Assembly (NCBI RefSeq): GCF_041154505.1
Contig: NZ_AP028672.1
Coordinates: 248,001-312,000 of the forward strand
DNA from: Acidovorax sp. A79
GTDB lineage: Bacteria; Pseudomonadota; Gammaproteobacteria; Burkholderiales; Burkholderiaceae_C
Reading direction: 5' to 3'
DNA length: 64,000 nt
Position numbers and translations under genes: made by a program
The notes under the pieces: generated by a model
Database searches by the model: none
Told to the model about the DNA's origin: nothing
What the model saw: only the letters and a program-made list of their open reading frames with translations
Shown here: piece after piece, positions 9,284 to 18,400 of the stretch
How positions within the stretch are numbered: position 1 is the stretch's first letter
Layout of the letters: each line of letters starts with the position of its first letter

Positions 9284-9585
9284 GTGATTTCTCCTTGTTG
9301 ATTGGTGATGCCTTCAGCGTCCACTCTACCCAAGAAATCGGACACTGCCGTGAAGGAAAACACTGAAGCCCTTTCCTTTTTGACAGATTGGCCTGCACCG
9401 CGGCCAGGACGCCCTGAATTCGGCGCGCGCTGCCACGCCTTGATACAAAAAAGGTCCACGGCCATACCGGCATGCGGACCGCAGCCTGACTAGCGTCCGG
9501 AAATAAAAAAAGCCGCGCGAACGCGGCCTCGGCCCGGGATCGGTGGAGGTTGCGCGGCATGGACTGCCGCGCCCCCCCTGGCGCC
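9284..9585. other. phaA-phaB intergenic region
   Basis: About 300 bases with no gene. It contains the terminator downstream of phaA and must hold the phaB promoter. The ribosome binding site AAGGAGA of phaB is at its left end. I cannot point to a convincing -35/-10 pair. Confidence 0.5.
9501..9527 (-). terminator. Rho-independent terminator after phaA
   Basis: On the minus strand, GCCGCG-TTCG-CGCGGC is followed by TTTTTTTATTT. The stem is GC-rich with a TTCG-like loop and a long T tract, about 60 bases after the phaA stop codon. It implies that phaA and phaB are not simply one transcript. Confidence 0.85.
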
Positions 9586-10764
<1,179 letters not shown>

Positions 10765-10951
10765 GGAATGTCCTTGTGGTTGGGGGTTGTTGCTTGGTAA
10801 TTCTCGCAGCGCCGCGGATCAGTGCTTTTGCGTATCCGCCGGTGCCGGCGCTGCCCCGGCGCGGGGCGCCAGACAGGGGCCGCAATGCGGGGCGGCGCCG
10901 CCGTCCCTGATCGGCAATGCAGGCCAGAGGCGACCCAGGGGCTTGCGCATG

Positions 10952-12652
10952 TCACGCCTTCTGCTTGACGTAGCTGCCCGGTGCCGGCTCGGTGGCTCTG
11001 AATTTCGTGCCCTTGCCGTAGGCCTTGGGGGCCGCGATCTGCTTGCCGGCATGGCCCTTGAGCCATCCGGACCAATCGGTCCACCAGCTGCCGGGGTGTT
11101 CGGTCGCGCCCTCCAGCCACGAGTCCAGCGTGGCGGGCAGCTTGCCGTCCGCGCGGATCCAGTGGCTGCGCTTGCCCTTGGCGGGGGGGTTGATGACGCC
11201 TGCGATGTGGCCCGAGGCCCCCATCACGAAGCGCTTCTTGCCAGGCAGCACCTGGGTGGATGCATAGGCGGCGTTGATGGGCACGATGTGGTCTTCGCGC
11301 GAGCCGTAGATGTACACCGGCAGCGTGAGGTTTCCAAGGTCCATCTTCTCGCCGCACACGGTGAGCCTGCCGGGCTTGACCAGGTTGTTCTCCAGGTAGA
11401 AATTGCGCAGGTACCACGCGTAGAACGGCCCGGGCAGGTTGGTGCTGTCGCTGTTCCAGTACAGGAGATCGAACGGCGGCGGCGTCTCGCCCTTGAGGTA
11501 GTTGCCCACCACGTAGTTCCACACCAGATCGTTGGGACGCAGGAAGCTGAAGGTCGATGCCAGGTCCTGCCCCTTCATCAGCCCGCCCTGCCCCATCTGC
11601 ATCTCGCGGAACTTCACGAACGCCTCGTCGATGAACACATCCAGAATGCCGGTGTCCGTGAAGTCGATCAGGGTGGTGAGGAACGTGGCGCTGGCCACGG
11701 GCTCGTCGCCCCGCGCCGCCAGCACGGCCAGCGCATTGCTCAGGATGGTGCCGCCCACGCAGAAGCCCAGCGCGTTGATCTGTTCGGCGCCGGTGATGTT
11801 CCGCACCACGTCGATGGCCGCCATCGCGCCGTCTTCCACATAGTCGTCCCAGGTCTTGTGGGCCAGGGCATCGCCGGGGTTGCGCCAGCTCACGACAAAG
11901 GTGCGATGGCCTTGTTCGACGGCGTAGCGGATCAGCGAATTCTCGGGCTGCAGGTCGAGGATGTAGAACTTGTTGATGCACGGCGGCACCAGCAGGAAGG
12001 GGCGCTCATAGACCTTGGCGGTGAGCGGCTTGTATTCGAGCAGCTGGAACAGCTCGTTCTCATACACCACGGCGCCCTCGGTGGTGGCCACGTTGCGGCC
12101 CACCTCGAACAGGCTTTCGTCGGTCATCGACACATGACCCTGTGTGATGTCGTGCAGCAGGTTCTGCATGCCCTTGGCAATGCTCTCGCCCTTGGTTTCG
12201 ATGGCCTTCTTCTGTGCCTCGGCGTTGAAGGCCAGGAAGTTGCTCGGCGCCATGGCGGCCATCCATTGCTCCACGCCGAAACGGATGCGGGCCTTGGTTT
12301 TTTCGTCGGACTCCACCGCCTCGGCCAGGCCCATCAGGGTGCGCGCATTGAGCAGGTAGGCGGCGGCCGAGAAGGCCGCGACGGGGTTGCTGGCCCAGCC
12401 CTCGCCGGAGAAGCGGCGGTCCTTGACCTCGGGCGCGCCCTGCAGGCCCTGGGCCCACAGTTCCTGCGCTTCCTTCAGGTACTGCTGCTGCAGCGCCTGC
12501 AGCTTGCTGGGTGAAAACTTCAGAGGGGGGGTGGCGGGTACCTGCGTACCAAGGTCCAGCTTCTGGAACGACTGCAGTGCCTGTGACCAGCTTTGCCCGA
12601 AAATCTGCTGGAACTGCTGGGCGCTCTCGGCCCATGGTGATTCAGAATTCAT
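10952..12652 (-). CDS. phaC: Class I poly(3-hydroxyalkanoate) synthase
   Basis: 566-residue synthase that polymerises (R)-3-hydroxybutyryl-CoA on the surface of storage granules. The lipase-like box is GFCVGG with nucleophile Cys298; Asp454 (GSREDHIVP) and His482 (ASGHIAGVINPP) complete the triad. These are offset by 21-26 from the Cupriavidus enzyme, so the N terminus is slightly shorter. GAGGAAAGAGC precedes the ATG. The length and single-subunit form place it in class I. First gene of the phaC-phaA-phaB set. No phaR or phasin gene is in this window. Confidence 0.97.
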   Translation of the reverse strand: MNSESPWAESAQQFQQIFGQSWSQALQSFQKLDLGTQVPATPPLKFSPSKLQALQQQYLKEAQELWAQGLQGAPEVKDRRFSGEGWASNPVAAFSAAAYLLNARTLMGLAEAVESDEKTKARIRFGVEQWMAAMAPSNFLAFNAEAQKKAIETKGESIAKGMQNLLHDITQGHVSMTDESLFEVGRNVATTEGAVVYENELFQLLEYKPLTAKVYERPFLLVPPCINKFYILDLQPENSLIRYAVEQGHRTFVVSWRNPGDALAHKTWDDYVEDGAMAAIDVVRNITGAEQINALGFCVGGTILSNALAVLAARGDEPVASATFLTTLIDFTDTGILDVFIDEAFVKFREMQMGQGGLMKGQDLASTFSFLRPNDLVWNYVVGNYLKGETPPPFDLLYWNSDSTNLPGPFYAWYLRNFYLENNLVKPGRLTVCGEKMDLGNLTLPVYIYGSREDHIVPINAAYASTQVLPGKKRFVMGASGHIAGVINPPAKGKRSHWIRADGKLPATLDSWLEGATEHPGSWWTDWSGWLKGHAGKQIAAPKAYGKGTKFRATEPAPGSYVKQKA

Positions 12653-12776
12653 GCTCTTTCCTCAGTGATTGGTCGCTCGCAGCGGCAGGGCTTCTTGTTT
12701 TTTGTGTCTCGGGTTCATTGTTGCCGACCCACTTCAGCATGGCAACGGATTCAACGCTTGCAGCGAACATAAACCA

Positions 12777-13091
12777 ATGTACCTCATCGTCATCGCCTGG
12801 ACCTACGTCACCCTCATGATGGCGGTGGCCGAAGCCACCAGCCCCACCGGGACGCTGCTGGGCGCCGTGATCACGTTCGCGCTGTATGGGCTGCTGCCCA
12901 TGGGCATTCTGGTGTACATCCTGGGCACGCCTTCGCGCAAGCGCACGATCAAGGCGCGTGAAGCCGCGGAGCAGGCCGCGGCGGCCCGCGGGGCTGGCGG
13001 CCCCGGTTCCTCAGCCGCGCCAGATGCAGGCAGCGAAGCGCCCGCTGCCGCCCAAGGCAGCGCTGTCGCGCCGGTGGGAAAAGAACCTTGA
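12777..13091 (+). CDS. Small membrane protein of unknown function
   Basis: 104 residues. Two hydrophobic segments (about residues 2-16 and 24-48) are followed by a basic stretch (SRKRTIKAREAAEQ) and a low-complexity Ala/Gly/Pro tail. It is probably an inner-membrane protein with a cytoplasmic tail. I have the impression that similar proteins occur in related bacteria, but I can assign no function. The frame is open upstream; the ATG chosen gives the natural hydrophobic start MYLIVIAW. It is divergent from phaC and its last 81 bases overlap the 3' end of pgeF on the other strand. Confidence 0.65.
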   Translation: MYLIVIAWTYVTLMMAVAEATSPTGTLLGAVITFALYGLLPMGILVYILGTPSRKRTIKAREAAEQAAAARGAGGPGSSAAPDAGSEAPAAAQGSAVAPVGKEP

Positions 13092-13886
13092 TGCGTTCGT
13101 GACGGTGCACCATGGCGGTGTTCCGTCATTGCCGTGGACATGGGTGATTCCGAGCGCCTGCAGCCGCCGCCGCGCGAGGCCCGCCAGATCGCACAGGTAC
13201 TTGCCGCTGGCGTGGCCGCTGGGCGCGAAGCAATCCTGCAAGGCCGGGGCGGTGTCGCAAAAAGCCGCCCGCACCTCGGGACCCACCTCGAACGCCTGCG
13301 GGCCGATGCAGGGCCCCAGCCAGGCCAGCGTGTCCTGGGCCACCCCTTGCAAGGGCAGGATTGCTTCAATTTTTATAGCGTCGTGCGCTTGATCCGCCTG
13401 GGCCAGCGCGACAAATCGCTTGAAAACCGATTCCAGCACCCCCTGCCCGTCCACCCCCGCGAGCCCGCGCCATCCCGCATGGGCCGCCGCCACGGCCCGG
13501 CCTGAGCGGTGGGCGAACAGCACCGGCAGGCAGTCGGCCACCATGATGGTGCAGGCGACCGCGGGAACCGCCGCCACGCAGGCGTCGGCCTCGATGCCGT
13601 CGGGCGTGCCGCCGTCGAGCTGCGCCACGCCATCGCCATGCACCTGGCTCAGAAACACGGGCCGCGTGCCCGCTGTCACTCCTTCGAGGGCGGACTGAAG
13701 CCGAAGGCGGTTAGCGCGGACAGCGGCGGGGTCGTCCCCCACATGCGTGCCCAGGTTCAGGCTGTCATAAGGGGGCAGGCTCACGCCACCCGTGCGGGTG
13801 GTGCACAGCGCATGCACGCCAGGCGGCAAGGGCCAGTCCGGCACCAGCCAGTCGGTGGCCTGCAGGGAGTGCGTGCGAAGGGTCAA
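13011..13886 (-). CDS. pgeF: Peptidoglycan editing factor PgeF (YfiH/laccase-domain family)
   Basis: 291 residues. The family is also known as multicopper polyphenol oxidase or YlmD/YfiH; in E. coli it removes wrongly incorporated L-Ser from peptidoglycan precursors, and some members have adenosine deaminase-like activity. The metal-binding signatures are SQVHGDGV (His), VADCLPVLF (Cys) and AHAGWRG (His). No suitable ATG exists; TTG at the right end overlaps the maiA stop codon (TTGA) and gives the natural N terminus, so TTG is chosen. An extra segment of about 20 residues before AWLGPCIGP includes QAHDAIKIEAI, encoded by repeat family A. The 3' end overlaps the converging small membrane protein gene. 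Confidence 0.88.
   Translation of the reverse strand: MTLRTHSLQATDWLVPDWPLPPGVHALCTTRTGGVSLPPYDSLNLGTHVGDDPAAVRANRLRLQSALEGVTAGTRPVFLSQVHGDGVAQLDGGTPDGIEADACVAAVPAVACTIMVADCLPVLFAHRSGRAVAAAHAGWRGLAGVDGQGVLESVFKRFVALAQADQAHDAIKIEAILPLQGVAQDTLAWLGPCIGPQAFEVGPEVRAAFCDTAPALQDCFAPSGHASGKYLCDLAGLARRRLQALGITHVHGNDGTPPWCTVTNASRFFSHRRDSAALGGSGRFAACIWRG
13363..13391 (-). repeat. Dispersed repeat family A, copy inside pgeF
   Basis: On the coding strand, CAAGCGC, four bases, GCTATAAAAATTGAAGC. It is read as Q-A-H-D-A-I-K-I-E-A. It lies in a loop-like insertion between conserved pgeF blocks. Confidence 0.7.
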
Positions 13887-14551
13887 GCTTCGTTGTCCGG
13901 ACAGGCGGAAGGCTGGGCCTTCTGGAATGCGGGCAGCCCCATGCAGGCGTCGAACGCGCCCATCGTGAGCGGCAGGCCGCCCAGGTCGACCTTGAAACGC
14001 TGGGCGTTGAAGATCTGCGGCACCAGGCAGCAGTCGGCCAGCGTGGGGGTGCCGCCCCAGCACAGCACCGAGGGCGCCAGCCCCTGGGCCGCGCGCTCCT
14101 GCGAGAGCAGCACCAGCTGCCGCTCGAAGGCCTCGAGCCCGCTGCGCAGCCAGTGGTGGTACCACGCGTTCTTGGCGGCTTCATCCACCTTCAGCTCCCG
14201 CACCAGGTACTTGAGCACGCGCAGGTTGTTGATCGGGTGGATCTCGCACGCCACCATCTGCGCCAGCGCCCGCACGCGCGCCCGGTCCAGGGCCGTGGCG
14301 GGCATCAGGGCGGGTGTGGGATGGGTCTCGTCCAGGTATTCGATGATGGCCATCGATTGCGACAATGCCTCTCCGCCATCGGTCACCAGCGTGGGCACCA
14401 GGGCATCGGCGGCGAGGGTCGCGTAGGCAGGCTGCTGGTGCTCGCCCTTCACGAGGTGCACGGGAATGTAGTCGTAGGCCAGGCCCTTGATCTGCAGCGC
14501 GATGCGGACGCGAAACGAGGCCGAGGAGCGGAAGTAGTTGTACAGCTGCAT
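13883..14551 (-). CDS. maiA: Zeta-class glutathione S-transferase: maleylpyruvate or maleylacetoacetate isomerase
   Basis: 222 residues with a thioredoxin-like N-terminal domain starting MQLYNYFRSSASFRVRIAL, the zeta-class glutathione-binding motif (SSxSxRVRIAL), and an all-helical C-terminal domain. It isomerises a cis-enol product of aromatic ring cleavage, using glutathione. MaiA serves tyrosine/homogentisate breakdown; the homologous NagL serves gentisate. The nearby hydrolase gene resembles fumarylpyruvate hydrolase, which argues for gentisate, but no ring-cleavage dioxygenase is in the window. The gene follows marR after 110 bases on the same strand. A hexanucleotide repeat occupies the place of the ribosome binding site. 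The stop overlaps the TTG start of pgeF. Confidence 0.85.
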   Translation of the reverse strand: MQLYNYFRSSASFRVRIALQIKGLAYDYIPVHLVKGEHQQPAYATLAADALVPTLVTDGGEALSQSMAIIEYLDETHPTPALMPATALDRARVRALAQMVACEIHPINNLRVLKYLVRELKVDEAAKNAWYHHWLRSGLEAFERQLVLLSQERAAQGLAPSVLCWGGTPTLADCCLVPQIFNAQRFKVDLGGLPLTMGAFDACMGLPAFQKAQPSACPDNEA

Positions 14552-14570
14552 GGGGATGGGGATGGGGATT
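14552..14570. repeat. Hexanucleotide microsatellite abutting the maiA start codon
   Basis: Three tandem copies of ATCCCC on the coding strand run straight into the start codon (CCCC ATG). No Shine-Dalgarno sequence is left in the window where one is expected. Confidence 0.6.
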
Positions 14571-14661
14571 GCTTCGATGGATAGGTGGGCGTGCGTGCCG
14601 TGGAGAGCGGCGGTTGTACGGTGCGTCCCGCAAGCCCTGCCACGGCCCGGCGGGGCCGGCG

Positions 14662-15117
14662 TCATGCGCCCGAGGCGCCGGCCGGGTCCTGGTGGTTGTA
14701 GACGACCTTGGTGAGCAGCACCATCAGGTCGCCGCGCTCCTGCGCGTTGAGGGGCGCCATCAGACGCTCCTGCACGCGCTGGGCGGCATCGCGCATCTGC
14801 AGGGCCGCCACTTCGCCTTCCGGGGTGATCCACAGCAGCTTGCGGCGGCGGTCGCGGGTGTCGGGTTCGCGGCGAATCCAGCCGCGCTTTTCCAGGCGCC
14901 CGATCACCGACCCCGAGGTGGCCGCGTCGAACGCCACGCGGGATGCCAAGGTGACCTGGTCTTCCCCGGGCCGGGCCAGCAGTTCATGCAGGATGGCGAA
15001 CTGCACGGGCGTCACGTCAAACCCCGCTGTCTCCTCCATGAAAAGCGCCACGGTACGCTGGTGGGCACGGCGCACCAGGTGGCCTGGCGTGTTGTGGAAA
15101 TCGAAGCTCTTTGCCAT
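14662..15117 (-). CDS. MarR-family transcriptional regulator
   Basis: 151 residues with a winged helix-turn-helix core: helices around TPVQFAILHELLARPG and VTLASRVAFDAATSGSVIGR, then the wing WIRREPDTRDRRRKLLWIT, in which DxRxRR is the conserved DNA-contact motif. MarR proteins usually repress neighbouring genes until an aromatic ligand binds. The gene stands between maiA (same strand, downstream) and the fumarylpyruvate hydrolase-like gene (divergent), with 141 bases to the latter. That layout suggests it controls both. Aromatic-acid sensing is an inference from the neighbours. Confidence 0.88.
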   Translation of the reverse strand: MAKSFDFHNTPGHLVRRAHQRTVALFMEETAGFDVTPVQFAILHELLARPGEDQVTLASRVAFDAATSGSVIGRLEKRGWIRREPDTRDRRRKLLWITPEGEVAALQMRDAAQRVQERLMAPLNAQERGDLMVLLTKVVYNHQDPAGASGA

Positions 15118-15258
15118 GGGCGCGAGTGTAGCGTCCCACAGCAAGACGCCCGCACCCATGGCACACTGCCACACTTCGGCCCGGCCCGCAGGGCAACCCG
15201 CCCGCACGCCAGGCCCGCACCCGTTCCATCGCACCCAGAGACAAGAAGAAAGGCAGAC

Positions 15259-15954
15259 ATGAGCTACGTGTTTTCTCCCGCACCGGTGGCCAGCGTGCCC
15301 GTGGCCGGCAGCGCCGACCGGTTCCCCGTGCACCGCATCTACTGCGTGGGCCGCAACTACGAAGAACACGCCAAGGAAATGGGCTTCACCGGCCGCGAGC
15401 CGCCGTTTTTCTTCATGAAGCCGGCCGATGCCATCGTGGTGGTGAATGCGGGCGAGACGGGCCAGCTGCCCTACCCCAGCCTCACGGCCAACCTGCACCA
15501 TGAGATCGAACTGGTCGTGGCCATTGGCAAGGGCGGGAAGAACATCCAGGCCGCCGATGCGCTCACCCACATCTACGGCTACGCCGTGGGCCTGGACATG
15601 ACGCGCCGCGACCTGCAGAACGACATGAAGAAACAGGGCCGCCCCTGGTGCATCGGCAAGGGCTTCGACGCGAGCGCGCCCATCGGCCCCATCACGCCCG
15701 CCGCGCAGGCCGGTGACGTGGAGAAGGCCGGCATCTGGCTGCAGGTCAACGGCGCGGACCGCCAGCGCAGCACCGTGGCCCAGCTCATCTGGAACATCGC
15801 CGAGACCATCGAGCACCTGTCGGCCGCATGGGAGCTGCAGCCCGGCGATCTGATCTACACCGGCACGCCCGAAGGCGTGGGCGCCGTGGTGCGCGGCGAC
15901 GTGCTCGAGGGCGGCGTGGACGGCCTGGGCACGCTGCGGCTGAGCGTGGTGTGA
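15259..15954 (+). CDS. Fumarylacetoacetate hydrolase family protein, probably fumarylpyruvate hydrolase
   Basis: 231 residues, the short single-domain form of the FAH family. The family splits beta-diketo acids such as fumarylpyruvate (gentisate pathway, NagK) using a divalent metal. Visible blocks are IYCVGRNYEEHAKEMG, PPFFFMKPADAI, HHEIELVVAIG (metal-binding Glu residues), GYAVGLDMTRRDLQ and the C-terminal GDLIYTGTPEGVGAV. The last two are strong family signatures. AGAAAGGCAG precedes the ATG. The gene is divergent from marR and, beyond it, the isomerase. Together they would convert maleylpyruvate to fumarate and pyruvate. Close relatives include acylpyruvases and oxaloacetate decarboxylases, so the substrate is not certain. 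Confidence 0.88.
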   Translation: MSYVFSPAPVASVPVAGSADRFPVHRIYCVGRNYEEHAKEMGFTGREPPFFFMKPADAIVVVNAGETGQLPYPSLTANLHHEIELVVAIGKGGKNIQAADALTHIYGYAVGLDMTRRDLQNDMKKQGRPWCIGKGFDASAPIGPITPAAQAGDVEKAGIWLQVNGADRQRSTVAQLIWNIAETIEHLSAAWELQPGDLIYTGTPEGVGAVVRGDVLEGGVDGLGTLRLSVV

Positions 15955-16004
15955 CGCCCCGCGGCCTGGGCCACCTGGCGCACAGGCCCCGGCGCGCAGC
16001 CAAA

Positions 16005-16064
16005 AGCTATCTTTTTCATAGCTGCCAGCGCTGATGGAACAAGCACCAGCAGCCTATTTGAATC
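16005..16064. repeat. Dispersed repeat family A, inverted pair
   Basis: The left unit (16005-16035) reads on the minus strand as ATCAGCGCTGGCAGCTATGA followed by AAAAGATAGCT. The right unit (16040-16064) reads on the plus strand as CAAGCACCAGCAGCCTATTT then GAATC. The two are head to head and could pair as a hairpin. They end ten bases before the Nudix gene start codon. Confidence 0.65.
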
Positions 16065-16073
16065 AAAACCCCG

Positions 16074-16625
16074 ATGACCTTCCGCAGCCCCATCAAACAC
16101 TGCCGCGCCTGTGGCACCGCCGTGGTCTACCGCCTGCCGGACGACGGCGACACCAAGCAGCGCGCGGTGTGCCCCACCTGCAGCACGGTGCACTACGAGA
16201 ACCCGCTCAACGTGGTGGGCACCGTGCCGACCCTGCCCGATGGACGCGTGCTGCTGTGCAAACGCAACATCGAACCGCGCTGGGGCAAGTGGACGCTGCC
16301 GGCGGGCTTCATGGAACTGGACGAAACCACGGCCCAGGGCGCTGCGCGCGAGACGGACGAGGAAGCCGGCGCACAGATCGAGATGGGCCCGCTGTTCAGC
16401 CTGCTCAATGTGCGCCGTGTGGGGCAGGTGCACCTGTTCTACAGGGCCCACCTGCTCAGCGACCAGTTCAACCCCGGGTATGAAACCATCGAGGCGCGGC
16501 TCTTCACCGAAGACGAGGTGCCCTGGGACGAGATCGCCTTCCGTACCGTCAAGGAAACGCTGGAAGCGTTTTTTGCCGACCGCAAGGCGGGCAGCTTCGG
16601 GCTGCACTGCATCGATATCGAATAG
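16074..16625 (+). CDS. Nudix hydrolase with N-terminal zinc ribbon
   Basis: 183 residues. Cys10, Cys13, Cys33 and Cys36 form a zinc ribbon, as in the NADH-pyrophosphatase-like Nudix group. The Nudix box follows: GFMELDETTAQGAARETDEE, with the REx2EE core that binds magnesium. The enzyme should split a nucleoside diphosphate linked to another moiety, but the substrate cannot be read from the sequence. It is downstream of the FAH-family gene after 119 bases and a repeat pair. The codon use and length fit the family. NudC itself is longer, so I give no gene symbol. Confidence 0.85.
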   Translation: MTFRSPIKHCRACGTAVVYRLPDDGDTKQRAVCPTCSTVHYENPLNVVGTVPTLPDGRVLLCKRNIEPRWGKWTLPAGFMELDETTAQGAARETDEEAGAQIEMGPLFSLLNVRRVGQVHLFYRAHLLSDQFNPGYETIEARLFTEDEVPWDEIAFRTVKETLEAFFADRKAGSFGLHCIDIE

Positions 16626-16649
16626 CGCCCGGCCCCTGGACGGCCCAGC

Positions 16650-16670
16650 CCGGGGGGTACGTGCCCCCGG
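16650..16670. terminator. GC hairpin between converging genes
   Basis: CCGGGGG and CCCCCGG flank a seven-base loop in the 69-base gap between the converging Nudix and collagen-like genes. The position suits a two-way transcription stop, but there is no T tract. Confidence 0.4.
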
Positions 16671-16694
16671 TCCGCCGGACGTGCCGACCCTGCC

Positions 16695-18089
16695 TCAGTG
16701 GAGAAACAGGTTCCAGGGTGCAGGAAAGGTGGTGAGGATGGAGCGGCCGCTGAAGCCCGCCTGCGCCGGCTGAACCACCGAAGCATTCACCACGCCCGCG
16801 CTACCGCCGTTTCCGCCGCTGGCCCCGCCGCCCCCTCCAGCAAGGGACGATCCCCCCGAGAAATCGTCCAGACCCATCGCGCCGCCATTGACCAGCAGCG
16901 ATCCCGTGACCACGGGCGTGGAGGACGCCACCAGGTGGATGATGCCGCCCCCACCACCACCTCCCGCGCCCGCGCCCACCGCGTTGCCAAGGTTGCCGTT
17001 GAAGCCATTTCCGCCATGCCCGCCATTGGCCAACAGTGCGCCCGCCACCGTGATGTCGCCGCCGGCCGCGATGACGATCACGCCTCCAGCCCCGCCACCG
17101 GCCCCGGCTGCGTCCGCGCCCGGGGTCATGGCGTTCTGCCCGTTGCCGCCATTGGCCTTGATCACGCCCGATGCGGTGACGGTCACATTGCCCCCGGCAA
17201 GGATCACAAGTGATCCGCCCCCGCCTCCACCCGTGTCCTGCGCGTTCGGCCGGCTACCCGCCCCACCCGCCGCGGCTGGCGGTTTCAAGAGCCGCGCGGC
17301 AGAGAGTGCTGGCAGTCCGATACCGCCTTGGGGTGTCCCGGGTGACGACAGCGCAATACCGGGGTGTGGCGTGACATTGCTGGCCCCTTGCGACCCTTCA
17401 AGGACGGTGATGGAGCCGGAAATGGTCACGTCGCCGGTCGCGCGCAGCACGGTCCCGCTGGGAAGCGTCATCGCTCCCGCGATGTCGATCGTGGAAAACT
17501 GCATGTGGTGCCGTCCGCCAAGGCTGTTGAACCCTGCTGTCGTGGACAGGTCGATGGTCGAGGCGATCGACACCGTATAGGCCCCCGCGGAGCCATCACC
17601 ATACGCCGCGACGGAGCCTGCGGGCCCTTGAGGCCCCGCGGGCCCCTGCGCACCTGCAGGCCCTTGCAGCCCCGTGGCGCCCGCTGGGCCCACGGGGCCG
17701 GTGGCACCCGCAGGACCGGCCGCGCCTGCAGGGCCCACCGCTCCCGGAGCTCCCGGAGTTCCTGGGGCGCCTGCCGCTCCGGCAGGCCCTGCGGGCCCCA
17801 TCGGCCCCGTGGCGACGCCCGCCGTGCAGCCTCCCACCGCGCCGCTTGCGCTTTCAAAACAGAGCAGGCTGCCTTGTGCGGGCGCGCCAGCCAGTCCGGG
17901 CATCCGGATCCTGCCCGCATCGTCCACGCGAAAACGCACGGTCTGGGTTGCCGAATCGGTCACCACGAGGGCGCCGCCAGGTGGAGGCGTCAACCGGATA
18001 TCTGCGGCCCCGCCGAGGCAGGGGGTCAGTGCAAAACCGCAAGCAAGGGCATAGCTCGGCAGCGAGAAACGAAAGCGTCTTGGAGTCAT
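16695..18089 (-). CDS. Exported collagen-like, glycine-rich repeat protein
   Basis: 464 residues. The N terminus is a signal peptide (basic MTPRRFRF, hydrophobic SLPSYALACGFALTPCLGG, cut near GGAA-D). A short beta-rich part follows, with three Cys. Residues 95-157 are 21 uninterrupted Gly-X-Y triplets, mainly GPA, GAA, GAP and GAT, a collagen-type triple helix sequence without hydroxylation. The second half alternates hydrophobic strands such as GVIVIAAGGDITVAGALLANG with runs of glycine (GAGAGGGGGGGI), like passenger domains of large surface proteins. No membrane anchor or sorting motif is visible at the C terminus. Probably a secreted or surface fibre; adhesion or biofilm roles are guesses. 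It stands alone. Confidence 0.8.
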   Translation of the reverse strand: MTPRRFRFSLPSYALACGFALTPCLGGAADIRLTPPPGGALVVTDSATQTVRFRVDDAGRIRMPGLAGAPAQGSLLCFESASGAVGGCTAGVATGPMGPAGPAGAAGAPGTPGAPGAVGPAGAAGPAGATGPVGPAGATGLQGPAGAQGPAGPQGPAGSVAAYGDGSAGAYTVSIASTIDLSTTAGFNSLGGRHHMQFSTIDIAGAMTLPSGTVLRATGDVTISGSITVLEGSQGASNVTPHPGIALSSPGTPQGGIGLPALSAARLLKPPAAAGGAGSRPNAQDTGGGGGGSLVILAGGNVTVTASGVIKANGGNGQNAMTPGADAAGAGGGAGGVIVIAAGGDITVAGALLANGGHGGNGFNGNLGNAVGAGAGGGGGGGIIHLVASSTPVVTGSLLVNGGAMGLDDFSGGSSLAGGGGGASGGNGGSAGVVNASVVQPAQAGFSGRSILTTFPAPWNLFLH

Positions 18090-18400
18090 TTTCTGTGGGT
18101 CGTGGATGCACGATGGGCGGGACGCGGCGAGCTTCGCTCCCTGCCAAGGGCGACAGGACCGGTTGCAGGCACACCGCGGTGAAGGGATGAATGAAATGGG
18201 TCACGGCGGTCTCCGGTGGCCCGTAAAAGCACCCGGCGGGAGCGCCCGGCCCCAGGCAAAGCGCATTTGCGGAAAATGCCCCCGGGGACGGCACACGTAA
18301 CAATTTCATCGCCGCGCATCCTAGCGGCGGTCATGGGCTGGCGCCAGCAAAAAGTGACCGGACCAGCCCGGCCGGGACCGCGAGCCGCCCGCAGCCGTGC
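18090..18400. other. Leader region upstream of the collagen-like gene
   Basis: 311 bases without a gene, downstream of the class A PBP gene and upstream of the collagen-like gene on the same strand. It contains several possible stems: GCATTT/AAATGC with a five-base loop near 18260-18280, and CCGG...CCGG GC stems near 18230-18255. No known riboswitch pattern fits. It presumably holds the promoter and a long 5' untranslated region for the collagen-like gene. Confidence 0.45.

Noticed and set aside
17630..17810. GC-rich periodic repeats in the collagen-like gene as a DNA repeat array
   Set aside because: The nine-base periodicity comes from Gly-X-Y codons on the minus strand, so it is explained by the protein.
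18215..18310. Possible cyclic di-GMP (GEMM) riboswitch in the leader of the collagen-like gene
   Set aside because: Short pieces such as GGCAAA and GGGACG look similar, but they are on the plus strand with no gene to control, and the core AAACC and CGCAAAGCC elements are missing.
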